The notes beneath the pieces were generated by a model that was given only the letters and a program-made list of their open reading frames with translations, ran no database searches and had not been told where the DNA came from. This document shows positions 1 through 5,530 of a stretch of 8,351 bases of DNA, piece after piece (position 1 is the stretch's first letter; each line of letters begins with the position of its first letter). The DNA comes from DASSHC01 sp035693105 (lineage in GTDB: Bacteria > Chloroflexota > Chloroflexia > Thermomicrobiales > Thermomicrobiaceae), in the NCBI GenBank assembly GCA_035693105.1, contig DASSHC010000031.1:1-8351 (forward strand), written 5' to 3'. Made by a program: the position numbers and the translations under genes.

Positions 1-49
1 TCCGGCGGACATCATCGCCGACCTGGAGCGTGCGCTTTCAGTGGTGTAG
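1..49 (+). CDS. 3' end of an upstream gene, possibly a Cys/Met-metabolism PLP-dependent enzyme (partial)
   Basis: Reading from base 2, the frame gives PADIIADLERALSVV and ends at TAG (47-49). A C-terminus of the type 'D(I/L)IADLExAL' is characteristic of trans-sulfuration enzymes such as cystathionine gamma-synthase/lyase and O-acetylhomoserine sulfhydrylase, where it follows the 'GIED' motif. Only 15 residues are visible, so this is a resemblance and not an assignment. It stops 23 bases before the next start and is on the same strand, so it probably shares a transcript with the PLP enzyme that follows. Confidence 0.5.
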   Translation, partial: PADIIADLERALSVV

Positions 50-72
50 CGGGTTCGTCAAAGGAGGAACAG

Positions 73-1269
73 GTGACCGCGACGCAGTCACAATCGAAGA
101 TCCAGATGATCCGGGAGCAAATGCCGGCGGTGACGAAATACGCGTACTTGAACACCGGCACCTTCGGGCCGCTGCCGCGGGTCACGGTCGAGGCGATCTC
201 CGGCTACCTCAACCAGGAGATGGAGCAGGGCCGCATCTCAGACAAGGCGGGCTACCGGCAAGGCGCTGAGGCCAAGGCCTCCGCGCGCGAGGAGATGAGC
301 AAGGTCTTTAACTGCGCGGCGGAGAACGTGGTGCTGACGCGCCACACCACCGACGGCATGAACATCGGCATCCTCGGCCTCAACTGGCACGCCGGCGATG
401 AGTTGATCATCACCAGCATGGAGCACCCCGGCGGGCAGGTGCCGGCCTACCTCGTCGGCCACCGCTACGGCGTCACCGTTCGCACCGCCAACCTCGGCGA
501 CGGCTCGGGCGACGTGGTGGGCAAGCTCGAGCGCCTGATCAACCCGCGCACGCGCATGATCGTCACCAGCCACCTGACCTGGAACACCGGCGCCATCCTG
601 CCGCTCAAGGAGATCGTCGAGATGGCGCACCGGCACCACCTCCTGGTGGTCGTGGACGGCGCGCAGTCGACCGGCTCGATCCCGTTGAACGTCGAGCAGC
701 TCGGCGTCGACGTCTACGCCGGGCCGGGCCAGAAGTGGCTCTGCGGCCCGGAGGGCACCGGGGCGACCTACGTCTCGAACGAGGCGATGGAGCAGCTGCA
801 GCCGACGGTCGCCGGCTACATGTCCGGCCGGCTGGAACACCGCGGCGGCTTCTTCCTGCCGCACCACGGCGCCATGCGCTACGAGGTCGGCGGCAGCTTC
901 TCGCCGGCCATTCTGGGGCAGGCCACCAGCGTTCACTTCATCCGCGAGACGGTCGGTCTCGATTGGGTCTACGAGCGCATCAGCCAGCTTGGCAAGTATT
1001 GCTGGAAGTCGCTGGCCGCGCTGAATGGTGTCAACGTGCTGACGCCGATGGAGTGCATGGCCGGGCTGGTCACCTTCACGGTGGATGGCATCGAGCCGAA
1101 CGATCTGGTGAAGCGGCTGGCCGAGCGCGAGGTCGTGATCCGCTCGATCCACGACCCGGACGCCACCCGCGTCTCGACCGGCTTCTACAACACCGAAGAG
1201 GACATCGACCATCTGGCGGCGGGGATCAAGGCAATTCAACAGGAAGAGAAAGGGCAGGGGCGGGCATGA
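73..1269 (+). CDS. Aminotransferase class V-fold PLP-dependent enzyme
   Basis: This 398-residue protein is a fold-type I PLP enzyme of the class V aminotransferase/cysteine desulfurase superfamily and has the family's usual length. Visible landmarks are the N-terminal YLNTGTFGPLP (25-35), the phosphate-binding TRHTTDGMN (89-97), His117 in MEHPG (a likely ring-stacking position), Asp195 and Gln198 in DGAQSTG, the Schiff-base Lys221 in GQKWLCGPEGTG, and Arg366 in RVSTGFYNTEEDID, the expected substrate-carboxylate site. The active-site Cys loop of true cysteine desulfurases (RxGHHCA) is not seen: the matching region reads VVIRSIHDPDATR. An epimerase, lyase or aminotransferase of the isopenicillin N epimerase/EgtE-like group is therefore more likely than sulfur mobilisation. 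The GTG start at 73 is chosen because AAAGGAGG lies at 60-67, five bases upstream. The last codons overlap the next gene by ATGA, which suggests translational coupling to the creatininase homologue. The substrate is unknown; cytoplasmic. Confidence 0.9.
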   Translation: MTATQSQSKIQMIREQMPAVTKYAYLNTGTFGPLPRVTVEAISGYLNQEMEQGRISDKAGYRQGAEAKASAREEMSKVFNCAAENVVLTRHTTDGMNIGILGLNWHAGDELIITSMEHPGGQVPAYLVGHRYGVTVRTANLGDGSGDVVGKLERLINPRTRMIVTSHLTWNTGAILPLKEIVEMAHRHHLLVVVDGAQSTGSIPLNVEQLGVDVYAGPGQKWLCGPEGTGATYVSNEAMEQLQPTVAGYMSGRLEHRGGFFLPHHGAMRYEVGGSFSPAILGQATSVHFIRETVGLDWVYERISQLGKYCWKSLAALNGVNVLTPMECMAGLVTFTVDGIEPNDLVKRLAEREVVIRSIHDPDATRVSTGFYNTEEDIDHLAAGIKAIQQEEKGQGRA

Positions 1270-2057
1270 GCGCGCGCGAGAACGGGGCCGGCGGGCTCCT
1301 CCTCTGGGAGCTCTCCTGGCCGGAGATCCGGGAGATCAAGAACCGGGTGGATCTGGTCCTCCTGCCGGTAGGCTCCAACGAGCAGCACGGGCCGAACCTG
1401 GCGGTTAACATGGACATTGCCTCCTGCTCCGAGTTCTGCCGCCGGGCGTCGGCGCGCATGTACCCGCGGGTGGCGGTCGCGCCGCCGGTTCCCTGGGGCG
1501 TGTCGTTTCACCACATGAACTTCCCCGGCACCATCACTCTTTCGACCGAGACCTTCATCCAGGTGCTGGTCGAGGTGATCGCCTCGCTGCAGCACCACGG
1601 CTTCGAGCGCTTCCTGATCGTCAACGGGCACGGCGGCAACGTCCCGGCCATGAACGTGGCGACGGTGCGGGCGCGCGAGGAATTGCAAGTCCCGTTCGTC
1701 GGCGCCTGCTCCTACTTCAGCTTCGGCGACCGGGAGATCACCCAGAAATACGTCACCTCGCCGATCACTGGCCACGCCTGCGAGGTCGAGACGGCGCGCG
1801 CCATGGCCCTGGTGCCGCAGGTCGTCAAGCACGGCGCGCTGGCCAAAGGCGAGATCACCGAGCTACAGAGCGGCTTCGGGCAACTGGCGCGTAAGTACAA
1901 CGTCAGCATCCCCTACAAGTTCGACCAGTTGACGCGCAACGGCGCGCTCGGCGACGCCACGCAGGCGACCGAGGAGTTCGGCCGCGAGCTGATGGAGAGC
2001 GCGCTAACCAACTTCACCGCCTTCTGCGACGAGCTGGTCAAGTCCAACCCGGTGTAA
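1266..2057 (+). CDS. Creatininase family protein (creatinine amidohydrolase-like metal-dependent hydrolase)
   Basis: This 263-residue protein belongs to the creatininase family, whose members hydrolyse cyclic or linear amide bonds using two metal ions; MftE and formamidopyrimidine deformylase are relatives. The metal-binding signature is clear: LLPVGSNEQHGPN (32-44) supplies Glu39 and His41, Asp50 follows in NMD, VNGHGGN (119-125) supplies His122, and GHACEVETA (169-177) supplies Glu173. HHMNFPGTITL (82-92) is the family's central motif. Pseudomonas creatininase uses a Glu two residues after this His as a metal ligand. Here that position is Gly124 (HGGN), so Glu173 is the likely replacement and activity on creatinine is not implied. 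The ATG overlaps the stop of the PLP enzyme (ATGA, 1266-1269) with AGGGG at 1256-1260. The reading frame is open back to 735 inside the previous gene, but only the 1266 start fits the family length. A strong hairpin follows at 2086-2109. No signal peptide; cytoplasmic. Confidence 0.92.
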   Translation: MSARENGAGGLLLWELSWPEIREIKNRVDLVLLPVGSNEQHGPNLAVNMDIASCSEFCRRASARMYPRVAVAPPVPWGVSFHHMNFPGTITLSTETFIQVLVEVIASLQHHGFERFLIVNGHGGNVPAMNVATVRAREELQVPFVGACSYFSFGDREITQKYVTSPITGHACEVETARAMALVPQVVKHGALAKGEITELQSGFGQLARKYNVSIPYKFDQLTRNGALGDATQATEEFGRELMESALTNFTAFCDELVKSNPV

Positions 2058-2085
2058 CGCCGGGGCCGAGCGCCCAGCAACACGT

Positions 2086-2109
2086 CAGGACCGCCCGTGG
2101 GCGGTCCTG
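2086..2109 (+). terminator. Strong hairpin after the creatininase gene, probable transcription terminator
   Basis: The arms CAGGACCGCCC (2086-2096) and GGGCGGTCCTG (2099-2109) are perfectly complementary over 11 bp. In practice this is a 10-bp stem with a CGTG tetraloop. It starts 28 bases after the creatininase stop codon. The following bases (TTCGCCTTTCC) are pyrimidine-rich but lack a true T run, so intrinsic termination may be imperfect, or the structure may protect the 3' end. Confidence 0.7.
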
Positions 2110-2146
2110 TTCGCCTTTCCGATCAGACCGAGTCCCCTTCGACGCT

Positions 2147-2290
2147 CGCCTCCCCCCTGTCATCATGAGCCGCGGCGAAGGATCTCTCCTAACCGTGGAG
2201 CACTCCAGACCGTGCAGATCAGAGGAGATCCGTCGGCTGCGGCCCCAGAGGCTGACCTGAGCTTGCCGAAGGGATGACAGTGGGGAGCCG
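2147..2290. repeat. Palindromic intergenic repeat, copy 1 (diverged)
   Basis: The outer arms 2147-2164 and 2273-2290 are inverted copies matching at 16 of 18 positions, including a perfect CTGTCATC/GATGACAG. Inside them a second inverted pair, about 2169-2185 (ending GAAGGATCT) and 2226-2243 (AGATCCGTCGG...), matches with one gap and a few mismatches, so the single strand could fold as a long hairpin. The right side also carries CCTGAGCTTGCCGAAGG. These words resemble the TCATCCTGAGCGAAGTCGAAGGATC and CCTTCGACAAGCTCAGG repeats I recall as common between genes in Chloroflexota and some other high-GC genomes. There is no coding capacity for a transposase and no obvious target duplication. It resembles a REP- or MITE-like element. 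The boundaries are estimated from arm complementarity. Confidence 0.65.
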
Positions 2291-2405
2291 GGTTGTCTTT
2301 TGAAGGGCTCAGTATGAATGTGGGAGGGGCGAAGAACGGGTCTCGGGCACGTACCGACCTGAGCCACAAGACTTCCAGACCACTGTCGTTCATTATTGTG
2401 GCCGC

Positions 2406-2413
2406 GAGAGGAG
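2406..2413 (+). promoter_or_regulatory. Shine-Dalgarno site fixing the alpha/beta hydrolase start
   Basis: GAGAGGAG at 2406-2413 lies eight bases upstream of ATG 2422. No comparable site precedes the upstream in-frame TTG at 2293, and the in-frame GTG at 2413 and TTG at 2416 are too close to this site. This supports 2422 as the start. Confidence 0.7.
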
Positions 2414-2421
2414 TGTTGGGG

Positions 2422-3351
2422 ATGAACACAAGGTTGCAGCCCGAACTGGACCACCTGGAGGCGCGCGCCGTGGCGCTGTACGGCATCGCCGAGGCCGTCG
2501 CGCGCCGCCAGCGAGAGCGGCTAGCGGTTGCGGGCGGTGAGATCCACCTCGATGTCTACTCACCTGAGGGCGAGCAATTCGGCACGGTCGTCTTCGTCGG
2601 CGGCCTCAGCTCGCACGCGCTGATGTACGCCGGCTTCCTCGACGCGCTCAGCCAGCGCGGCTACGCCGTCGTCGCGCTCGATTTGCGTGGCCACGGCCGC
2701 AGCAGCGGGGAGCGCGGCGACTTCAGCATCGAGTCCGTCATCGAGGATCTGACAGCGGCGGCCGGCTATGCCCGCGAGCGCTTCGGCGGCGCGGTCACGG
2801 TGCTCGGATCCAGCCTCGGGGGCTTCTTCGCGCTGGTCGGCGCCAACGCTATCAGGGGCTTCGACGCCGGTATCAGCCACGGTGTGCTCTTGCCCGAGCT
2901 GCCGATCAGCGCCAAGGATCGCCGCCTGGCGCCATTGGCCCGGCTGCTGGCGCGGCTCGCACCGCGCCTGCGCCTCAGCACACGGCTGCTGACCGACTGG
3001 AGCGGCGTGGCCGAGTCGCCGGAGCTGCGCGCCGCCATCCAGTCCGACCCGCTGATGGCCTGGCGCTACACGACGCGCGCCATCGCCAGCGGTTCCAGCT
3101 ACCGCCCGGCGCGCCCGCTGACCGATCTGCGCGTGCCGCACCTGCTGATCGTGGGAGAGCACGACCGCATGACCCCGCTCGACTACGCGCGGCAAGTCTA
3201 CGCGCGCATGAGCGGCCCCAAGGAACTGGCCGTCGTGCCTGATGCCGGCCACATGGGCGGGCTGGTCGAGCACCGCGACGAGATGCTGGCGCTGGTGGAC
3301 GCGTTCCTGCGGCGGGTAGCCGGCGAAGGCTCACAGCGGGAGGAGCCATGA
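2422..3351 (+). CDS. Alpha/beta hydrolase (serine aminopeptidase S33 / lysophospholipase-like)
   Basis: This 309-residue protein is an alpha/beta-hydrolase-fold enzyme, probably an esterase, lipase or amidase of the S33/monoacylglycerol lipase-like group. Numbered from ATG 2422, the oxyanion-loop motif GGLSSH is at 60-65 and DLRGHGRSSG at 87-96 is typical of the group. The nucleophile elbow GSSLGG (129-134) places catalytic Ser131, the acid is Asp248 in VGEHD, and the base is His277 in AGHMGG. The triad is complete and correctly ordered, with a cap region at about 155-230 containing an Arg/Leu-rich helix (RRLAPLARLLARLAPRLRL, 167-185). There is no signal peptide, so it is probably cytoplasmic. 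The frame is open another 43 codons upstream to TTG 2293, but that stretch is compositionally unlike the rest, overlaps the end of a repeat and lacks a ribosome site. The stop overlaps the next gene's start by ATGA, which suggests co-translation with the CE4-type hydrolase. The substrate is not predictable. Confidence 0.9.
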   Translation: MNTRLQPELDHLEARAVALYGIAEAVARRQRERLAVAGGEIHLDVYSPEGEQFGTVVFVGGLSSHALMYAGFLDALSQRGYAVVALDLRGHGRSSGERGDFSIESVIEDLTAAAGYARERFGGAVTVLGSSLGGFFALVGANAIRGFDAGISHGVLLPELPISAKDRRLAPLARLLARLAPRLRLSTRLLTDWSGVAESPELRAAIQSDPLMAWRYTTRAIASGSSYRPARPLTDLRVPHLLIVGEHDRMTPLDYARQVYARMSGPKELAVVPDAGHMGGLVEHRDEMLALVDAFLRRVAGEGSQREEP

Positions 3352-4175
3352 TCGAGGAGCGAGCAATCCGACGCTGGCCAGCCGGGCAGCGCGCCGCCGT
3401 GGTGGTCAGCTTCGACGTCGATGGCCAGTACGGCGAGATGCAGCACCACGGCGCGGACGACTGGTACTGGCGCTCGCAGGCGAGCTACGGCCTGGAGACG
3501 GGCATCTGGCGCATTCTGCGGCTGCTGGCCGACTTCGACGTCGCCGCGACCTTCTGCTGGGTCGGGCTGGCCGCCGCGGAGCGGCCCGACGCCGTCGTCG
3601 CGGCGCGCGACGGCGGCCACGAGCTGGCCTGCCACGGCTGGGACCACCGCGCCTACCGCAACCTCTTGCCCGACGAGCAGCGCGCCGACATCGAGCGCAC
3701 GCGTGACGCGCTGGAGCGCATCGCCGGACAGCGGCCGGTCGGCCACAAGACGCCCTTCTGGCGCTTCACCGAGGAGACGCCTGCGGTCTTGCAGGCGCTG
3801 GGCTTCCAGTGGCAGATGGACTTCGCCTCGCGCGATCTCCCCTGGCTGACGCGACCCGATCCGGCGCGCCCGCCGCTGGTCCAGCTCGCGCCCTCGCGGC
3901 TGCTCGACGACTACAGCTCCTTCGTCGACTGGGTCATGCCTCCGAGCCAGGCCTTCGAGCTGTGGCGCGACGAGCTCGACGTCCTGCGCGCGGAAGGTGG
4001 GCTGATGTGCCTCACGCTCCACCCCTGGATCAGCGGCCGCCCGGCGCCCTCGCGCGCCTTAAGCCTGTTCCTCGACTACGTCATCGGCCTCGGCGATGTC
4101 TGGATCGCCCGCGCGGACCACGTCGCGCGTTGGTGGTTGGAGCGCCCCCGCGAATTGGTTCAGCCTCAGGGGTGA
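3348..4175 (+). CDS. Polysaccharide deacetylase (CE4) family protein, HpPgdA/cyclic imidase-like branch
   Basis: This 275-residue protein has a NodB/CE4 fold, a zinc-dependent hydrolase of N-acetyl groups or, in the PuuE/cyclic imidase/HpPgdA branch, of small cyclic amides. VVVSFDVDGQYG (18-29) supplies Asp23 and Asp25. The metal ligands His96 and His100 come from HGWDH, GHKTPFWRF (132-140) stands where CE4 enzymes usually have GxRxP, and LTLHPW (222-227) supplies His225, the usual late catalytic His. There is no signal peptide or membrane segment, unlike secreted cell-wall deacetylases, so a cytoplasmic small-molecule substrate is favoured. The large loop at about 27-50 (QYGEMQHHGADDWYW) also fits that branch. 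The start ATG overlaps the preceding stop (ATGA, 3348-3351) with GGGAGGAG at 3338-3345. Partnership with the alpha/beta hydrolase is inferred from this coupling. Family call is firm, substrate is not. Confidence 0.88.
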   Translation: MIEERAIRRWPAGQRAAVVVSFDVDGQYGEMQHHGADDWYWRSQASYGLETGIWRILRLLADFDVAATFCWVGLAAAERPDAVVAARDGGHELACHGWDHRAYRNLLPDEQRADIERTRDALERIAGQRPVGHKTPFWRFTEETPAVLQALGFQWQMDFASRDLPWLTRPDPARPPLVQLAPSRLLDDYSSFVDWVMPPSQAFELWRDELDVLRAEGGLMCLTLHPWISGRPAPSRALSLFLDYVIGLGDVWIARADHVARWWLERPRELVQPQG

Positions 4176-4182
4176 GGGCTGC

Positions 4183-4198
4183 CCCGCCGCCGGGCGGG
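4183..4198 (+). terminator. Weak GC hairpin after the CE4 gene
   Basis: CCCGCC (4183-4188) and GGCGGG (4193-4198) form a 6-bp stem with a four-base loop, starting eight bases after the stop codon and followed by ACCTTTCC. Such stems are common by chance in GC-rich DNA and there is no clear T run, so the call is tentative. Confidence 0.25.
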
Positions 4199-4207
4199 AC
4201 CTTTCCG

Positions 4208-4213
4208 TATACT
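4208..4213 (+). promoter_or_regulatory. Candidate -10 element upstream of the lipoprotein gene
   Basis: TATACT at 4208-4213 is one base off the sigma-70 -10 consensus and stands out in GC-rich sequence. It lies 42 bases before ATG 4256. No -35-like hexamer is visible at the right distance, where the sequence is the GC hairpin. If real, the lipoprotein, YtcJ-like and UPF0173 genes would form a transcription unit starting here. Confidence 0.3.
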
Positions 4214-4255
4214 TCGCCCACCTCGACCCATCCGCACGCACCCAAAGGAGCCGAC

Positions 4256-5521
4256 ATGACCGGACTTTGGCTACGCATGGGCAACGTGGGCGTTTCCCTG
4301 CTCGTTCTGCTGGTCCTCGCGGCGGGCTGTCGCTCATCGTCGAGCCCGACCACGCCGCAGGCGAGCGCGGCGGCCGCCAGCGGCGCCACTCCCCTGGCGG
4401 TCAGCACCCAGCCGCCCGCCACCACACCGGCCGCGACGACGACACAGCCGCCGGCTACCGCAGCCCCCTCTACTCCGGCACCGACCGCCGCCGCAACGCC
4501 GGGCCCCCTGGCCATGCCAACCAACGTCGCGCTCGCCACGCCGGCGGCGCCGCCCGCTCCCTCGCCCGCTCCCACAGCGGCGACGGTCGCGCTGCCGGCC
4601 TCGGTTCATCTCGATCCGATGACCCACGCCTATCAGACCTGGAACAACTGCTCGGCCGTATCTACCTCGATGGTCCTGAGCTACTTCGGGATCGCCCGCT
4701 CGCAGGGGCAGCTCGGACCGCTCTTCCGGCCCAACTCCGGCGACAAGCACGTCGAGCCGCGCCAGTTGGTCGCCTTCTTCCCCAACTACGGCTTGAAGAC
4801 GATGCTGGTCGAGAGCGGCAGCGTCGAGCGCGTTAAGCAACTGCTGGCCGCCGGCTTCCCGGTCATCACCCCGCAGTGGCTCGACCACAAGCCGGACGCC
4901 ATCGGCCACTACCGCGTGGTACGCGGCTACGACGACGCGCGCGGCGGCTTCCTGGTCAACGACTCGATGATCGGCGCCGATGTTTTTTACAGTTATGACG
5001 ACTTCGTCTGGCTCTGGCGCGCCTTCAACTACCGCTACCTGCCGGTCTACCGCCCCGGCGACGAGCCGAAGGTCCTCGCCATCCTTGGCCCGGACGCCGA
5101 TCATCAGCAGAACCTGCAACGCGCGCTGGAGCTGTTCACCGATCTCGCCGAGCAGAACCCGAACGACGCCTACCTGCGCTTCTCGATCGGCACCAGCTTC
5201 TACGAGCTGGGCAATAAGCCGGAGGCGGTGGCCGCCTACGAGCGCGCGGCCCAGCTCGGGCTGCCGCCCAAGATGCTCTGGTATCAATTCTGGCCGGTGA
5301 TGGCGTATAACGATGTCGGGAACTACCGCGCGGCGATGGCGCTGGCCACCGAGCAGATCGCCGGCGCCGACACCTTCGGCGAGATGCGCTACGAGCGTGG
5401 CCGGGCCTACGAGGCGCTGGGCAATCTCCCCGCCGCGATCGCCGACTACCACCGCGCGGTGGCCGACGACGCCAACCTGACCGCGCCCCACGAGGCGCTG
5501 AAGCGACTGGGCCTGGAGTAG
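4256..5521 (+). CDS. Lipoprotein with C39-like cysteine peptidase domain and TPR repeats
   Basis: This 421-residue protein appears to be an exported lipoprotein. A hydrophobic signal segment (11-24) ends in LAAGC, which makes Cys25 the likely lipidated residue. Residues 26 to about 115 form a Thr/Pro/Ala/Ser-rich linker typical of cell-surface tethers. A C39_2-type papain-fold domain follows (about 118-265): Gln127 and Cys132 in YQTWNNCSAVSTSMVLSYFG, His218 in GHYRVVRGYDD, and Asp236 in LVNDS form a plausible catalytic set. The usual CGPA after the Cys is CSAV here. The C-terminal part (about 280-421) contains TPR-like helix pairs, clearest at 303-336 and 375-408 (AYLRFSIGTSFYELGNKPEA and RYERGRAYEALGNLPAAIAD). 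It is not a bacteriocin-exporter C39 domain because no ABC transporter is attached. The ATG at 4256 has AAAGGAG at 4244-4250; the frame is open back to 3809, inside the previous gene, but the signal peptide fixes the start. The target is unknown. Confidence 0.88.
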   Translation: MTGLWLRMGNVGVSLLVLLVLAAGCRSSSSPTTPQASAAAASGATPLAVSTQPPATTPAATTTQPPATAAPSTPAPTAAATPGPLAMPTNVALATPAAPPAPSPAPTAATVALPASVHLDPMTHAYQTWNNCSAVSTSMVLSYFGIARSQGQLGPLFRPNSGDKHVEPRQLVAFFPNYGLKTMLVESGSVERVKQLLAAGFPVITPQWLDHKPDAIGHYRVVRGYDDARGGFLVNDSMIGADVFYSYDDFVWLWRAFNYRYLPVYRPGDEPKVLAILGPDADHQQNLQRALELFTDLAEQNPNDAYLRFSIGTSFYELGNKPEAVAAYERAAQLGLPPKMLWYQFWPVMAYNDVGNYRAAMALATEQIAGADTFGEMRYERGRAYEALGNLPAAIADYHRAVADDANLTAPHEALKRLGLE

Positions 5522-5530
5522 AGGAGACGC

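Larger units (their letters stand above)
2058..2421. other. 364-base non-coding gap between two gene pairs
   Basis: No credible gene is seen here. In order it holds a perfect 11-bp hairpin (2086-2109), a palindromic repeat (about 2147-2290) and a less GC-rich leader (about 2291-2405) before the alpha/beta hydrolase. The leader should contain that gene's promoter. I found no convincing -35/-10 pair: TTGTCT at 2293 and TATGAA at 2313 are only 14 bases apart. Antisense open frames across the gap follow the repeat and have no family features. Confidence 0.7.

Noticed and set aside
238..1239. Long antisense open frame opposite the PLP enzyme
   Set aside because: It mirrors the codon pattern of the real gene in GC-rich DNA, is rich in His/Arg/Asp/Ala and shows no family motif or ribosome site.
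735..1265. Upstream in-frame extension of the creatininase homologue
   Set aside because: It lies inside the PLP enzyme gene, is Arg/Gly-rich and unlike the family. ATG 1266 gives the normal family length.
2293..2318. Possible promoter TTGTCT...TATGAA
   Set aside because: The spacing is only 14 bases and each hexamer matches consensus at four of six positions.
2293..2421. In-frame N-terminal extension of the alpha/beta hydrolase from TTG
   Set aside because: There is no ribosome site at the TTG, the residues are unlike the fold, and a good site precedes ATG 2422.
3809..4255. In-frame upstream extension of the lipoprotein
   Set aside because: It overlaps the CE4 gene and would bury the signal peptide internally. 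ATG 4256 has a good ribosome site and begins the signal sequence.
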